A stretch of 64,000 nucleotides of DNA from Lachnospiraceae bacterium UBA1818 (GTDB lineage: Bacteria > Bacillota > Clostridia > Lachnospirales > Lachnospiraceae), in assembly GCA_904419285.1 (NCBI GenBank), contig CAJFQZ010000004.1:53489-117488 (forward strand), given 5' to 3'. This document shows, piece by piece, positions 1 through 7,810 of this stretch. Within the stretch, counting starts at the first letter, position 1. Each line of letters begins with the position of its first letter. The position numbers and the translations under genes are program-made. Below the pieces are notes generated by a model that saw nothing but the letters and a program-made list of their open reading frames with translations, made no database searches and was not told where the DNA came from.

Positions 1-244
1 CCAGCTGGGACAGGCGCGGGGAGTGAAGCGCGCGCTTGTCAAGATGGCTGACTGCATCCAGAAAGATGCGGTAGATCCGTCGCAGAAAGTTCTCGCTGTC
101 GCCCACTGCAACTGTCCGGAACGGGCAAAAGAGGTGAAAGACCTCCTTCTGGAGCGGTTGAAGGTGAAGTCCAGTTTTATTGTGGATACCGCGGGGATCA
201 GCACGATGTATGCGAATGACGGCGGGATAATTGTTGTATTATAG
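1..244 (+). CDS. DegV family fatty-acid-binding protein, C-terminal fragment
   Basis: The reading frame is open from the left edge (first full codon at base 2) and ends at 244, so only about 80 C-terminal residues are present and the start lies outside the window. The tail resembles the second DegV domain: a segment reading VLAVAHCNCPERAKEV (the family usually has a hydrophobic strand, then H, then a 'pe.A..l' helix) and a final region ending in YANDGGIIVV, where DegV proteins have a conserved Gly-rich strand. DegV proteins bind a single fatty acid and supply fatty acid kinase (FakB role). That assignment comes from the family only. The partial length keeps confidence moderate. Confidence 0.6.
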   Translation, partial: QLGQARGVKRALVKMADCIQKDAVDPSQKVLAVAHCNCPERAKEVKDLLLERLKVKSSFIVDTAGISTMYANDGGIIVVL

Positions 245-299
245 CTGATTTTGTGTTAAAATAGCTATAATTCAGCGTGACGGAAGGAGTAACGGCAAA

Positions 300-536
300 A
301 TGAGTCAGGAAAAAGTAGACAGATATAAGAAGGAAAAGGCAAACCGGAAGCAGACCATGCGGAAAGAGCGGATGATGAGCATAGTCCGCAAGACAGTTCT
401 CGCTGTTGTGGCGGTGGCGCTGGTTGCATGGCTTGCATATTCAGCGTATGATATCCATGAGTCGAACAAGGAGAGAGCAGTTGCAGAAGTGAACTACAGT
501 GCGGTTACTGATTATCTGAACAGTCTGTCCGAATAG
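300..536 (+). CDS. Small single-pass membrane protein, unknown function
   Basis: A 78-residue protein preceded by AAGGAG at 284-289. The first 26 residues are highly basic (K/R-rich), followed by one hydrophobic helix (about residues 29-48, VRKTVLAVVAVALVAWLAYS) and a short acidic tail, suggesting a type II or N-in anchor with about 30 residues outside or inside. I recognise no domain. It sits 55 bp after the DegV fragment in the same direction and is closed by a strong terminator at 578-618, so it is probably the last gene of the DegV transcript. Codon usage looks like its neighbours. Confidence 0.6.
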   Translation: MSQEKVDRYKKEKANRKQTMRKERMMSIVRKTVLAVVAVALVAWLAYSAYDIHESNKERAVAEVNYSAVTDYLNSLSE

Positions 537-577
537 GAAAACACGCCTCTGCGGAGGGTGAAAACAGCGTAAACACA

Positions 578-618
578 AAATATGGGGTACAAGGAATTTC
601 CTTGTACCCCATATTTTT
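578..618 (+). terminator. Intrinsic terminator after the small membrane protein
   Basis: Arms 578-596 and 598-616 are a perfect 19-bp inverted repeat around one central base, and the right arm runs into TTTTT. The run of A on the other side means it could also work for minus-strand transcripts. It isolates the upstream genes from the dcw promoter at 695. Confidence 0.9.
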
Positions 619-694
619 GTTTTGCCCGGAAATCCTGCAGGATTCAGTGCTTTGCGGCAGGTCTGCTGAAACATGAAAATTTCAAAAAAGGGGG

Positions 695-723
695 TTGAAA
701 AAGGGAACGCAGTGGTTTACAAT
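695..723 (+). promoter_or_regulatory. Sigma-A-type promoter of the mraZ/dcw operon
   Basis: TTGAAA at 695-700, a 17-bp spacer and TACAAT at 718-723. It is the only good promoter between the terminator at 578-618 and mraZ at 806. MraZ boxes begin inside its spacer and cover the -10, which fits autorepression. Confidence 0.7.
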
Positions 724-776
724 GGGGACAAGTGGTGAGAAGTGGTGGACAGTGGCATAAAGTGGGGAGCGATGTG
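711..776 (+). promoter_or_regulatory. MraZ operator: row of AGTGG boxes at exact 10-bp spacing
   Basis: AGTGG occurs at 711, 731, 741, 751 and 761, with a variant AATGG at 721 and a further GTGG at 774. The 10-bp period puts all boxes on one face of the helix. MraZ is known to bind direct GTG-rich repeats upstream of its own gene in other bacteria. The first two boxes overlap the promoter spacer and -10 element, so MraZ binding should block RNA polymerase. Confidence 0.85.
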
Positions 777-805
777 GAGGCTCACATTTAGAGAAAGGGT
801 TCCGG

Positions 806-1243
806 ATGTTATTAGGAGAGTTTAACCATAGCATTGATGAAAAGGGCAGACTCATCATCCCGGCCAAGCTTAGGGATGATCTGGGAGACAGTTTCGTGAT
901 CTGTAACGGACTGGAAGGATGCCTTTTTGTCTACTCTCAGGAAGAATGGAACAAATTCGTTGCCGAGCTTGAAACCTTACCACGGATGAACAAGGATGCC
1001 AGAATTTTCAAACGGTATTTCTTCGGAAGCGCTTCGGAGGGCAGTTTTGACAAGCAGGGGAGAGTGCTTGTGCCGCCGTCGCTGAGGAAAGCGGCTCACC
1101 TGGAGAAAGACGTGGTCCTGGTGGGAGTCCAGGATCGTGTTGAGATCTGGGATAAGGCTCTCTGGGAAGAGCGCAGCCAGGTCAGCGAGGAAGATCTGGA
1201 CGCGATTGCAGAGAGGATGGAGGCCATCGGGATCAGGATCTGA
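806..1243 (+). CDS. mraZ: Transcriptional regulator MraZ
   Basis: A 145-residue protein, the usual MraZ length. It has two AbrB-like SpoVT/MraZ domains: residues about 1-50 (start MLLGEFNHSIDEKGRLIIPA) and about 75-125 (SFDKQGRVLVPPSLRK), each with the 'D.kGR...P...R' core. MraZ forms a ring-shaped oligomer that binds tandem GTGG repeats and represses the division and cell-wall operon. Those repeats are visible at 711-776. It is the first gene of the dcw cluster, 51 bp before rsmH. Start chosen at the ATG that opens the first domain. Confidence 0.97.
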   Translation: MLLGEFNHSIDEKGRLIIPAKLRDDLGDSFVICNGLEGCLFVYSQEEWNKFVAELETLPRMNKDARIFKRYFFGSASEGSFDKQGRVLVPPSLRKAAHLEKDVVLVGVQDRVEIWDKALWEERSQVSEEDLDAIAERMEAIGIRI

Positions 1244-1294
1244 TGGGTATCTTCTCGCATTTCTGTGAAAAAATAACAGCACAAGGAGGAAATC

Positions 1295-2236
1295 ATGGCA
1301 TTCGAGCACACATCAGTCCTGCTGCATGAGACAGTGGACGGGCTTAACGTCAGACCGGACGGCATTTATGTTGATGCAACGCTGGGCGGAGGCGGACATG
1401 CTTCTGAAGTGTGCAGACGTTTAAGCGACAAGGGGAGATTAATTGGAATAGACCAGGACGCCGATGCGATCGAGGCAGCGGGAAAACGCCTGGAAGGCTT
1501 CGGGGAGAAGGTCACGATAATCAGGAGCAATTATTGTGATATGAAGCCAAGGCTCCATGAGCTGGGAATTGACAGAGTCGACGGCATCACGCTGGATCTG
1601 GGAGTTTCCTCCTATCAGCTGGATACGGCAGAACGAGGATTTTCCTACCGTGTGGACGCACCGCTTGATATGCGGATGGACCGGCGGCAGAAGATGACGG
1701 CGAGAGACATTGTCAATGACTACAGCGAAGCGGAGCTTTACCGCATTATCCGCGATTACGGGGAAGACAGATTTGCAAAGAATATTGCGAAGCATATCGC
1801 GGCTGAGCGGGAGAAAGCGCCGATCGAGACAACGGGACAGCTGAATGAGATCATACGGCATGCGATTCCGATGAAGGTGCAGAAGACATCCGGCCATCCG
1901 TCGAAGAGAACGTTTCAGGCGATCCGGATCGAGCTGAACCATGAACTCGATGTGCTGAAGGATTCGCTGGATGACATGATCGACATGTTGAATCCGGGGG
2001 GACGGATCTGTATCATTACATTTCATTCGCTGGAGGACAGGATCGTAAAAAGTGCATTCCGCAAGAATGAGAATCCGTGTACCTGTCCAAGTTACTTTCC
2101 GGTCTGTGTCTGTGGGAAGACATCTAAAGGGAAAGTGATCACAAGAAAGCCCATCCTTCCGTCGGAGGAAGAGATGGCGGCGAACAGCCGATCCAAGAGC
2201 GCAAAACTGAGGATCTTTGAACGGGGTTCGCTTTAA
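1295..2236 (+). CDS. rsmH: 16S rRNA (cytosine(1402)-N(4))-methyltransferase
   Basis: A 313-residue protein, standard RsmH/MraW length, with an AAGGAGG site at 1283-1289. The SAM-binding motif I is [10 protein letters not shown] (about residue 27), followed by [10 protein letters not shown], the [11 protein letters not shown] motif and the late [12 protein letters not shown] motif, all typical of the family. The C-terminal region contains a [13 protein letters not shown] cysteine cluster. The enzyme N4-methylates C1402 in the ribosomal P site in the cytoplasm. It is co-transcribed with mraZ, the usual pairing. Confidence 0.98.
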   Translation: MAFEHTSVLLHETVDGLNVRPDGIYVDATLGGGGHASEVCRRLSDKGRLIGIDQDADAIEAAGKRLEGFGEKVTIIRSNYCDMKPRLHELGIDRVDGITLDLGVSSYQLDTAERGFSYRVDAPLDMRMDRRQKMTARDIVNDYSEAELYRIIRDYGEDRFAKNIAKHIAAEREKAPIETTGQLNEIIRHAIPMKVQKTSGHPSKRTFQAIRIELNHELDVLKDSLDDMIDMLNPGGRICIITFHSLEDRIVKSAFRKNENPCTCPSYFPVCVCGKTSKGKVITRKPILPSEEEMAANSRSKSAKLRIFERGSL

Positions 2237-2359
2237 GGGAGTATTTGAGACATAATCTGCACAGGCTTTTAGAGGGAAGCACGTGCAGGAACAACAGCAT
2301 CCGGCAGGGAAGGGGAGAGCCCGAAAGGATGGATGAGACTGGGAAAGGAGCTTTTCGCA

Positions 2360-2905
2360 ATGGCGGCAGGAAGACGTACATCGGATTACAGAAGAAGAAA
2401 TATTTCAAGTATGGACCGGAGACAGTTCTATGTGTACGGAAGTGCGGTGCAGCAGGCGGAGGCTCTGCCGAAGAGAAGACCGGAGACACACAGGAGAAAG
2501 GCTCCGCAGCATGTGAGCCGCCAGGTGGTGAGAAACAGGAACCGGGCGATGAATATCAATCCGGCGTATGCGGTATTTCTTGTTGCCGCAGCGTTCTGCG
2601 CAGTTTTCCTCTGTGTGATGTATCTGAGGCTGCAGTCAGAAGTGGTGAATCATTCGGAAAACCTTACCACTCTGCAGGAGGATCTCGCGAATCTTACAGA
2701 GGCAAACAATACAGCGTACAACGCGGCTGAGGATTCTGTCAATCTGGAAGAGATCCGCGACAAGGCCATGAATGAGATGGGCATGGTATACGAGTCACAG
2801 GGAAACGTGATCGAATATGAAAGCCCGGCCAGCGGTTATGTAAAACAGTATGACAGCATTCCGGAGGACGGTGTGCTTGCCCAGTCACAGGATATTTCAA
2901 ATTAA
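2360..2905 (+). CDS. ftsL: FtsL-like cell division protein
   Basis: The start at 2360 is preferred because GGAAAGGAG at 2342-2350 lies 9 bp before it; an ATG at 2333 has no good site. The 181-residue product has a basic cytoplasmic N-terminus (about 60 residues), one transmembrane helix (INPAYAVFLVAAAFCAVFLC) and an extracytoplasmic heptad-like coiled-coil stretch (LQSEVVNHSENLTTLQEDLA), the layout of FtsL. FtsL joins DivIB and DivIC in the septal complex that activates FtsW and its PBP. The call rests on topology and position between rsmH and the PBP gene, since FtsL sequences are poorly conserved. The acidic C-terminal tail of about 50 residues is longer than in Bacillus FtsL. Confidence 0.75.
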   Translation: MAAGRRTSDYRRRNISSMDRRQFYVYGSAVQQAEALPKRRPETHRRKAPQHVSRQVVRNRNRAMNINPAYAVFLVAAAFCAVFLCVMYLRLQSEVVNHSENLTTLQEDLANLTEANNTAYNAAEDSVNLEEIRDKAMNEMGMVYESQGNVIEYESPASGYVKQYDSIPEDGVLAQSQDISN

Positions 2906-2917
2906 GGATTATTGAAA

Positions 2918-4933
2918 ATGGCTGGAAGAAAAAGAAGAAAAAACAGATTTGAGTTTTTGACGAAAAAATTTCCAATCAGAATGCAACGGAAGCTGGTAAT
3001 GCTATTTATGGCAGTTATACTGGCTTTTGTTGTTCTTATCGGCAGGATTACCTGGATCAATGTCACAAAGGGCAGCAGGTATACGAAGATCGTGCTGGAT
3101 CAGCAGAACTATGACAGCAGGACGATCCCCTATAAGCGCGGCGACATCGTGGACCGCAACGGGACGAAGATCGCAACCAGTGAACGTGTCTATAATGTGA
3201 TCCTGGATGTGGTCGTTATGACGGATAAGGAAGAGTATATTGAACCTACCATCGAAGTGCTCAGGGACTGCTTCGGCATTGACGAGCAGAAGGTGAGGGA
3301 CGTGATCAAAGAGCGCCCGGACACAAGATATGCGGTCCTGGCGACGGATGTGGACTACGAGACTGCACAGCGGTTCAAAGAGATAGACGAGGACGATGAA
3401 AACTATCCGAATGTGCAGGGGGTATGGCTGGAAGACGACTACACAAGAACATATCCCTACGGTTTCCTTGCAAGTGATGTGATCGGGTTTACATACTCGG
3501 GAAATGCAGGAGCGATCGGGATAGAGAGCGCCTACAATGACGTCCTTAACGGCACAGACGGAAGAGAGTACGGGTACTTTGACAGCGATTCTTCCGTGGA
3601 AAGAACGGTGAAGGCTGCAAAAAACGGAAACACAGTTGTGTCAACGATCGACGTGACGCTTCAGAGTATTGTGGAAAAATGCATCCTTGAGTTCAATGAA
3701 GCCCATGCCGGCGAGGCGAGAGAGGGAGAGCCGGGAAGCAGGAATACGGCAGTGATCATCATGAACCCGAATACAGGTGAGATCCTTGCCGAGGCATCTT
3801 ATCCTAATTTCGATCTCAATGATCCGAGAAATCTGTCCATCCTTTACACAGAAGAAGCGTGGGATGCCATGAGTGAGGATGAGCAGCTCGACGCCATGAG
3901 TGAGCTGTGGCGCAACTTCTGTGTCAGCGACGCTTTTGAACCGGGATCTACGATGAAGCCGTTTACTGTAGCGGCGGGGCTGGAGACCGGGACATTGACG
4001 GGCGATGAGACTTATTACTGCGGAGGATCGCTGGAGGTGGGCGGCGTGAATATCGGCTGCCATCTGCGGAGCGGCCACGGGACAGAGACGGTCCAGGATG
4101 CTGTGGCTAATTCCTGCAATGTTGCGCTGATGAATATGGCTGAGGCGATCGGAGTGGAAAATTTTACGAAATACCAGCATATCTTCGGATTCGGAGAGTA
4201 CACGGGCATTGACCTCCCGGCGGAGGCGGACACCTCGGCTCTGCTCTTTACGGCGGATACGATGACGCCCATCGACCTGGCGACAAACTCCTTCGGACAG
4301 AGCTTCAATGTGACGATGACACAGATGGCGTCTGCGTTCTGTTCTCTGATCAACGGAGGATATTATTATGAACCTCATGTGGTAAAGCAGATCCAGGATG
4401 AGGATGGCAGCGTGATAGAGACAAAGGATCCGGTGCTTTTGAGAAAAACCGTTTCCTCTGAGACTTCGGAACAGATCAAGACATATCTGAAGGCAGTAAT
4501 GGATTATGGAACCGGCCAGAGGGCGCAGGTAGAAGGATATGACATCGGCGCCAAGACGGGGACTGCGGAAAAGCTGCCCCGGGGCAATGGAAATTATCTT
4601 CTTTCCTATATCGGCTATGCTCCGCAGAAGAATCCGGAAGTTATGATCTATGTTGTCATTGATGAGCCGAACGCAGAGTCCCAGGAGAACAGCGCGCTTG
4701 TCCTGGACCTGTCAAAGCGGATCATGGAGGAGGCTTTCCCGTATCTCGGTATTACTACCATCGAGGAGAGTGAGGCTGAGGAAGCGCAGACCGGAGCAAG
4801 CTTCGGCGAGACAGAATATTCAGACTACGACTCAGAGTATGAGGATACTTACGATAATCCGGACGGAGCCTACATTGATGAAAATTACGATCCGGACCTG
4901 GATGACTGGGCTGACACAGACACAGGCGAATGA
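2918..4933 (+). CDS. Class B penicillin-binding protein (FtsI/SpoVD type)
   Basis: A 671-residue protein with a short basic N-terminus, one transmembrane anchor (about residues 22-45), a PBP dimerisation domain beginning near KRGDIVDRNGTKIA, and a C-terminal transpeptidase. Catalytic motifs: SxxK as STMK (Ser344), SxN as SCN (Ser399), and KTG with Lys546. It cross-links septal peptidoglycan on the outer face of the membrane. No PASTA domains are visible; the C-terminus is instead an Asp/Glu/Tyr-rich tail of about 60 residues. An in-frame TTG at 2912 is an alternative start, but the ATG at 2918 is better placed after AAGGATT (2904-2910). Whether it is the vegetative FtsI/PBP2B or the sporulation SpoVD cannot be told from sequence. 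It is the first of two tandem class B PBPs. Confidence 0.9.
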   Translation: MAGRKRRKNRFEFLTKKFPIRMQRKLVMLFMAVILAFVVLIGRITWINVTKGSRYTKIVLDQQNYDSRTIPYKRGDIVDRNGTKIATSERVYNVILDVVVMTDKEEYIEPTIEVLRDCFGIDEQKVRDVIKERPDTRYAVLATDVDYETAQRFKEIDEDDENYPNVQGVWLEDDYTRTYPYGFLASDVIGFTYSGNAGAIGIESAYNDVLNGTDGREYGYFDSDSSVERTVKAAKNGNTVVSTIDVTLQSIVEKCILEFNEAHAGEAREGEPGSRNTAVIIMNPNTGEILAEASYPNFDLNDPRNLSILYTEEAWDAMSEDEQLDAMSELWRNFCVSDAFEPGSTMKPFTVAAGLETGTLTGDETYYCGGSLEVGGVNIGCHLRSGHGTETVQDAVANSCNVALMNMAEAIGVENFTKYQHIFGFGEYTGIDLPAEADTSALLFTADTMTPIDLATNSFGQSFNVTMTQMASAFCSLINGGYYYEPHVVKQIQDEDGSVIETKDPVLLRKTVSSETSEQIKTYLKAVMDYGTGQRAQVEGYDIGAKTGTAEKLPRGNGNYLLSYIGYAPQKNPEVMIYVVIDEPNAESQENSALVLDLSKRIMEEAFPYLGITTIEESEAEEAQTGASFGETEYSDYDSEYEDTYDNPDGAYIDENYDPDLDDWADTDTGE

Positions 4934-4952
4934 TCGGAAAAGAAATATGAAT

Positions 4953-5009
4953 AACCCTGCAAAAGAGATAATAAATTGTAGAAATATCTTTTGCAGGGTT
5001 TGTTTTGTT
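4953..5009 (+). terminator. Terminator-like hairpin between the two PBP genes
   Basis: Left arm 4953-4970 pairs with right arm 4985-5000 (16 base pairs with a 2-nt bulge and a 14-nt loop), followed by TGTTTTGTT. It has all parts of an intrinsic terminator, yet it ends one base before the favoured ATG (5010) of the second PBP. If translation starts at the alternative in-frame ATG at 4947, ribosomes would run through the hairpin and could melt it, which would make it an attenuator. Confidence 0.65.
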
Positions 5010-6734
5010 ATGAAGAATAAGACTTATAATAAGAAGAAAATCCTTGTGGTGTTTCTGTGTGCGGTAGTCATGATCTTCAGTCTGATCGGCAGGCTTGTCT
5101 ATCTTATGATCTTCGACGCAGAATATTATCAGGAGCTGGCCCAAGACCTCCACGAGCGCGAACGGGAGATCAAGGCGGCGCGGGGAGAGATCGTGGACAG
5201 GAACGGCGTGGTCCTGGCGACCAATAAAACAGTGTGCACCATCTCCGTGATCCACAGCCAGATTGAAGATCCTGACCGGGTGACAGAGGTGCTGGCTTCA
5301 GAACTTGGGCTTGATGCAGCAGAAGTGCGAAAAAAAGTAGAGAAGGTTTCCTCCATGGAGAAGATCAAGACGAATGTGGAGAAGGAGACAGGAGACCGGA
5401 TCAGGAATTATGATCTTGCAGGAGTGAAGGTGGACGAGGATTATAAGAGATACTATCCATACAATGAGCTGGCTTCTAAAGTCCTCGGGTTTACAGGGGG
5501 CGACAATCAGGGAATCATCGGCCTGGAGGTAAAATATGAAGCATATTTAAAAGGAAAGAACGGAACCATCCTGACTACCACTGACGCCAGGGGGATCGAG
5601 CTGGACGGGGTGGCGGAGGACAGGATCGAACCGGTCGCCGGGGAGACGCTGAAGGTGAGCCTGGACTACAATATTCAGTCGTACTGTGAACAGGCGGCGC
5701 TGAAGGCAATGGAGGAGAAACAGGCGGACAGTGTCTCCATCCTGCTCATGAACCCGCAGAACGGGGAAATCTACGCCATGGTAAATGTGCCTGAATTCAA
5801 CCTGAACGACCCTTATGAACTGAATACGGGGGTGGATGTGGAAACACTGTCTGATGAGGAACTCCAGGATCAGCTCAACCAGATGTGGAGGAACGGGTGC
5901 ATCAATGATACTTATGAGCCCGGATCTACATTCAAGATCATCACCTCTTCCGCCTGCCTGGAGGAGGGTGTCGTGTCGCTGGACGACACCTTCATGTGTC
6001 CCGGTTACCGCATTGTGGAGGACCGGAAGATCCGCTGCCACAAAGTGGGAGGGCATGGGAGCGAGACATTTGTACAGGGTATCCAGAACTCGTGTAATCC
6101 GGTGTTTATCGACATCGGCCTGCGGCTTGGCGCAGAGAAGTTCTACGACTATTTTGAAAAATTCGGACTTCTCAGCCTGACTAATGTAGACCTGCCGGGC
6201 GAGGCGGGGACGATCATGCATAAAAAAGAAGATATCGGGACCGTGGAGCTTGCCACGATGACGTTCGGACAGTCCTTTCAGATCACGCCGATCCAGCTTG
6301 CCACCACGGTGAGCTCCATCGTAAACGGGGGCAGGCGGATCACCCCTCATCTCGGGATGGCGGTCCTTGACAGCGGCGGAGAGGTGATCGAGGAGTTCGA
6401 GTACGAGGTGCAGGAGGGAATCGTCTCGGAGAAGACGTCCGAGACGATGCGTACGCTCCTGAAAAGCGTAGTCGAGGAAGGATCGGGAAAGAACGGGTAT
6501 ATTGAAGGCTACTCTATTGGAGGAAAAACTGCAACCTCGCAGACGCTTCCCCGCAGCGCTAACAAATATATCGCCTCGTTTCTCGGATTTGCCCCGGCGG
6601 AAGATCCGGTGATCCTGGGGATGGTCGTGATCCACAATCCCCAGGGCGTGTACTACGGCGGCACGATCGCAGCCCCTGTGCTGAGGAGTATTTACGACAA
6701 TGTCCTTCCCTATCTCGGGATTGAAAAAAGCTGA
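5010..6734 (+). CDS. Second class B penicillin-binding protein, KTA instead of KTG
   Basis: A 574-residue class B PBP. The basic start MKNKTYNKKK leads into one transmembrane helix (about residues 10-32), then a dimerisation domain (RGEIVDRNGVVLATN) and a transpeptidase domain with STFK (Ser306) and SCN. The third motif reads GGKTATSQ (Lys506), so the usual KTG glycine is alanine. It is a paralogue of the upstream PBP without the acidic tail. Septal or spore peptidoglycan cross-linking is likely, with FtsW or SpoVE as partner. The start is uncertain: the ATG at 4947 follows GGAAAAG and would add 21 residues; the ATG at 5010 lies right after a terminator-like hairpin and has only a weak AGGG at 4995-4998. 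Confidence 0.88.
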   Translation: MKNKTYNKKKILVVFLCAVVMIFSLIGRLVYLMIFDAEYYQELAQDLHEREREIKAARGEIVDRNGVVLATNKTVCTISVIHSQIEDPDRVTEVLASELGLDAAEVRKKVEKVSSMEKIKTNVEKETGDRIRNYDLAGVKVDEDYKRYYPYNELASKVLGFTGGDNQGIIGLEVKYEAYLKGKNGTILTTTDARGIELDGVAEDRIEPVAGETLKVSLDYNIQSYCEQAALKAMEEKQADSVSILLMNPQNGEIYAMVNVPEFNLNDPYELNTGVDVETLSDEELQDQLNQMWRNGCINDTYEPGSTFKIITSSACLEEGVVSLDDTFMCPGYRIVEDRKIRCHKVGGHGSETFVQGIQNSCNPVFIDIGLRLGAEKFYDYFEKFGLLSLTNVDLPGEAGTIMHKKEDIGTVELATMTFGQSFQITPIQLATTVSSIVNGGRRITPHLGMAVLDSGGEVIEEFEYEVQEGIVSEKTSETMRTLLKSVVEEGSGKNGYIEGYSIGGKTATSQTLPRSANKYIASFLGFAPAEDPVILGMVVIHNPQGVYYGGTIAAPVLRSIYDNVLPYLGIEKS

Positions 6735-6850
6735 CCGATGGGTTATACTGTATTGGAATTCAGCCGTGCGGCAGGAGAAAGGCGGGCAGCCGTACAGTCC
6801 GGCGCGGCTGAAATTGTTGATAGAGACAAAAGAGATGAAGAGGTGGATTT

Positions 6851-7807
6851 ATGAGCAGTCATGTAGTGATTCCGGTATTGATCTCATTTGCGGTGAGCCT
6901 TGTGCTGGGCCCTGTGGTCATACCGTTTTTGCGGAAACTGAAAATGAAGCAGACAGAGCGTGTGGAAGGGGTTCAGTCTCATCTGAAGAAAGCGGGGACT
7001 CCTACGATGGGGGGAATCATAATCCTCGCGGCTATTATCGTGACGTCCCTGTTTTATGTGAAGGACTATCCGAAGATCATCCCGGTGCTTTTCCTGACAG
7101 TGGCGTTCGGCCTGATCGGCTTTCTCGATGATTACCTGAAGGTCGTCCTGAAGCGTTCCGACGGTCTGCTCCCGATGCAGAAGATGGCGCTTCAGATCGT
7201 TGTGACGGCGGTCTTCGCATTCTATATCGTGAAAGTGGCACATATCCCGCTGACCCTGCTTGTCCCGTTTTCCGGAGGATTCTACTGGGATATCGGATGG
7301 CTGGCGGTTCCGGTCCTTTTTGTTGCCGTGATCGGGACGGTCAACGGCACGAATTTTACGGACGGACTGGACGGTCTGGCATCAAGTGTAACGGTTCTCG
7401 TGGCAACCTTCTTTACTGTTGTGGCGGTCGGAACACAGAGCGGCATTGAGCCGATCACCTGCGCGGTCGTAGGGGCGCTGCTGGGATTCCTTCTGTTTAA
7501 CGTATATCCTGCCAGCGTGTTCATGGGAGATACGGGTTCGCTTGCTCTGGGCGGATTTGTGGCAGGAACTGCGTATATGATGCAGATGCCGCTGTTTATC
7601 ATCATTGTCGGATTTATCTATCTGGTAGAAGTGGCTTCTGTAATACTTCAGGTTACTTATTTTAAGAAAACCGGGGGAAAGCGCCTGTTTAAGATGGCTC
7701 CGATCCACCATCACTTTGAGCTGTGCGGATGGTCGGAGACAAGAGTGGTCGCTGTATTTTCCGTGATCACGGCGCTTCTCTGCCTGATCGCATTAATGGG
7801 GGTATAG
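6851..7807 (+). CDS. mraY: Phospho-N-acetylmuramoyl-pentapeptide-transferase
   Basis: A 318-residue polytopic membrane protein with about ten hydrophobic helices, the usual MraY size. Signature motifs are MGGIIIL, the Mg-binding FLDDYLK, NGTNFTDGLDGLAS, FMGDTGSLALGGF and PIHHHFEL. It transfers phospho-MurNAc-pentapeptide to undecaprenyl phosphate to make lipid I on the inner membrane face. It lies 116 bp after the second PBP with AAGAGGTGG just before the ATG, and 3 bp before murD, so the two are translationally close. The product of the later ligase gene murF, normally a neighbour, is not encoded here. Confidence 0.98.
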   Translation: MSSHVVIPVLISFAVSLVLGPVVIPFLRKLKMKQTERVEGVQSHLKKAGTPTMGGIIILAAIIVTSLFYVKDYPKIIPVLFLTVAFGLIGFLDDYLKVVLKRSDGLLPMQKMALQIVVTAVFAFYIVKVAHIPLTLLVPFSGGFYWDIGWLAVPVLFVAVIGTVNGTNFTDGLDGLASSVTVLVATFFTVVAVGTQSGIEPITCAVVGALLGFLLFNVYPASVFMGDTGSLALGGFVAGTAYMMQMPLFIIIVGFIYLVEVASVILQVTYFKKTGGKRLFKMAPIHHHFELCGWSETRVVAVFSVITALLCLIALMGV

Positions 7808-7810
7808 AAA

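Noticed and set aside
5547-6635. A 362-codon open frame on the minus strand
   Set aside because: It lies wholly antisense to the second PBP gene, has no ribosome site and shows no recognisable domain; it is a shadow of GC-biased codons.
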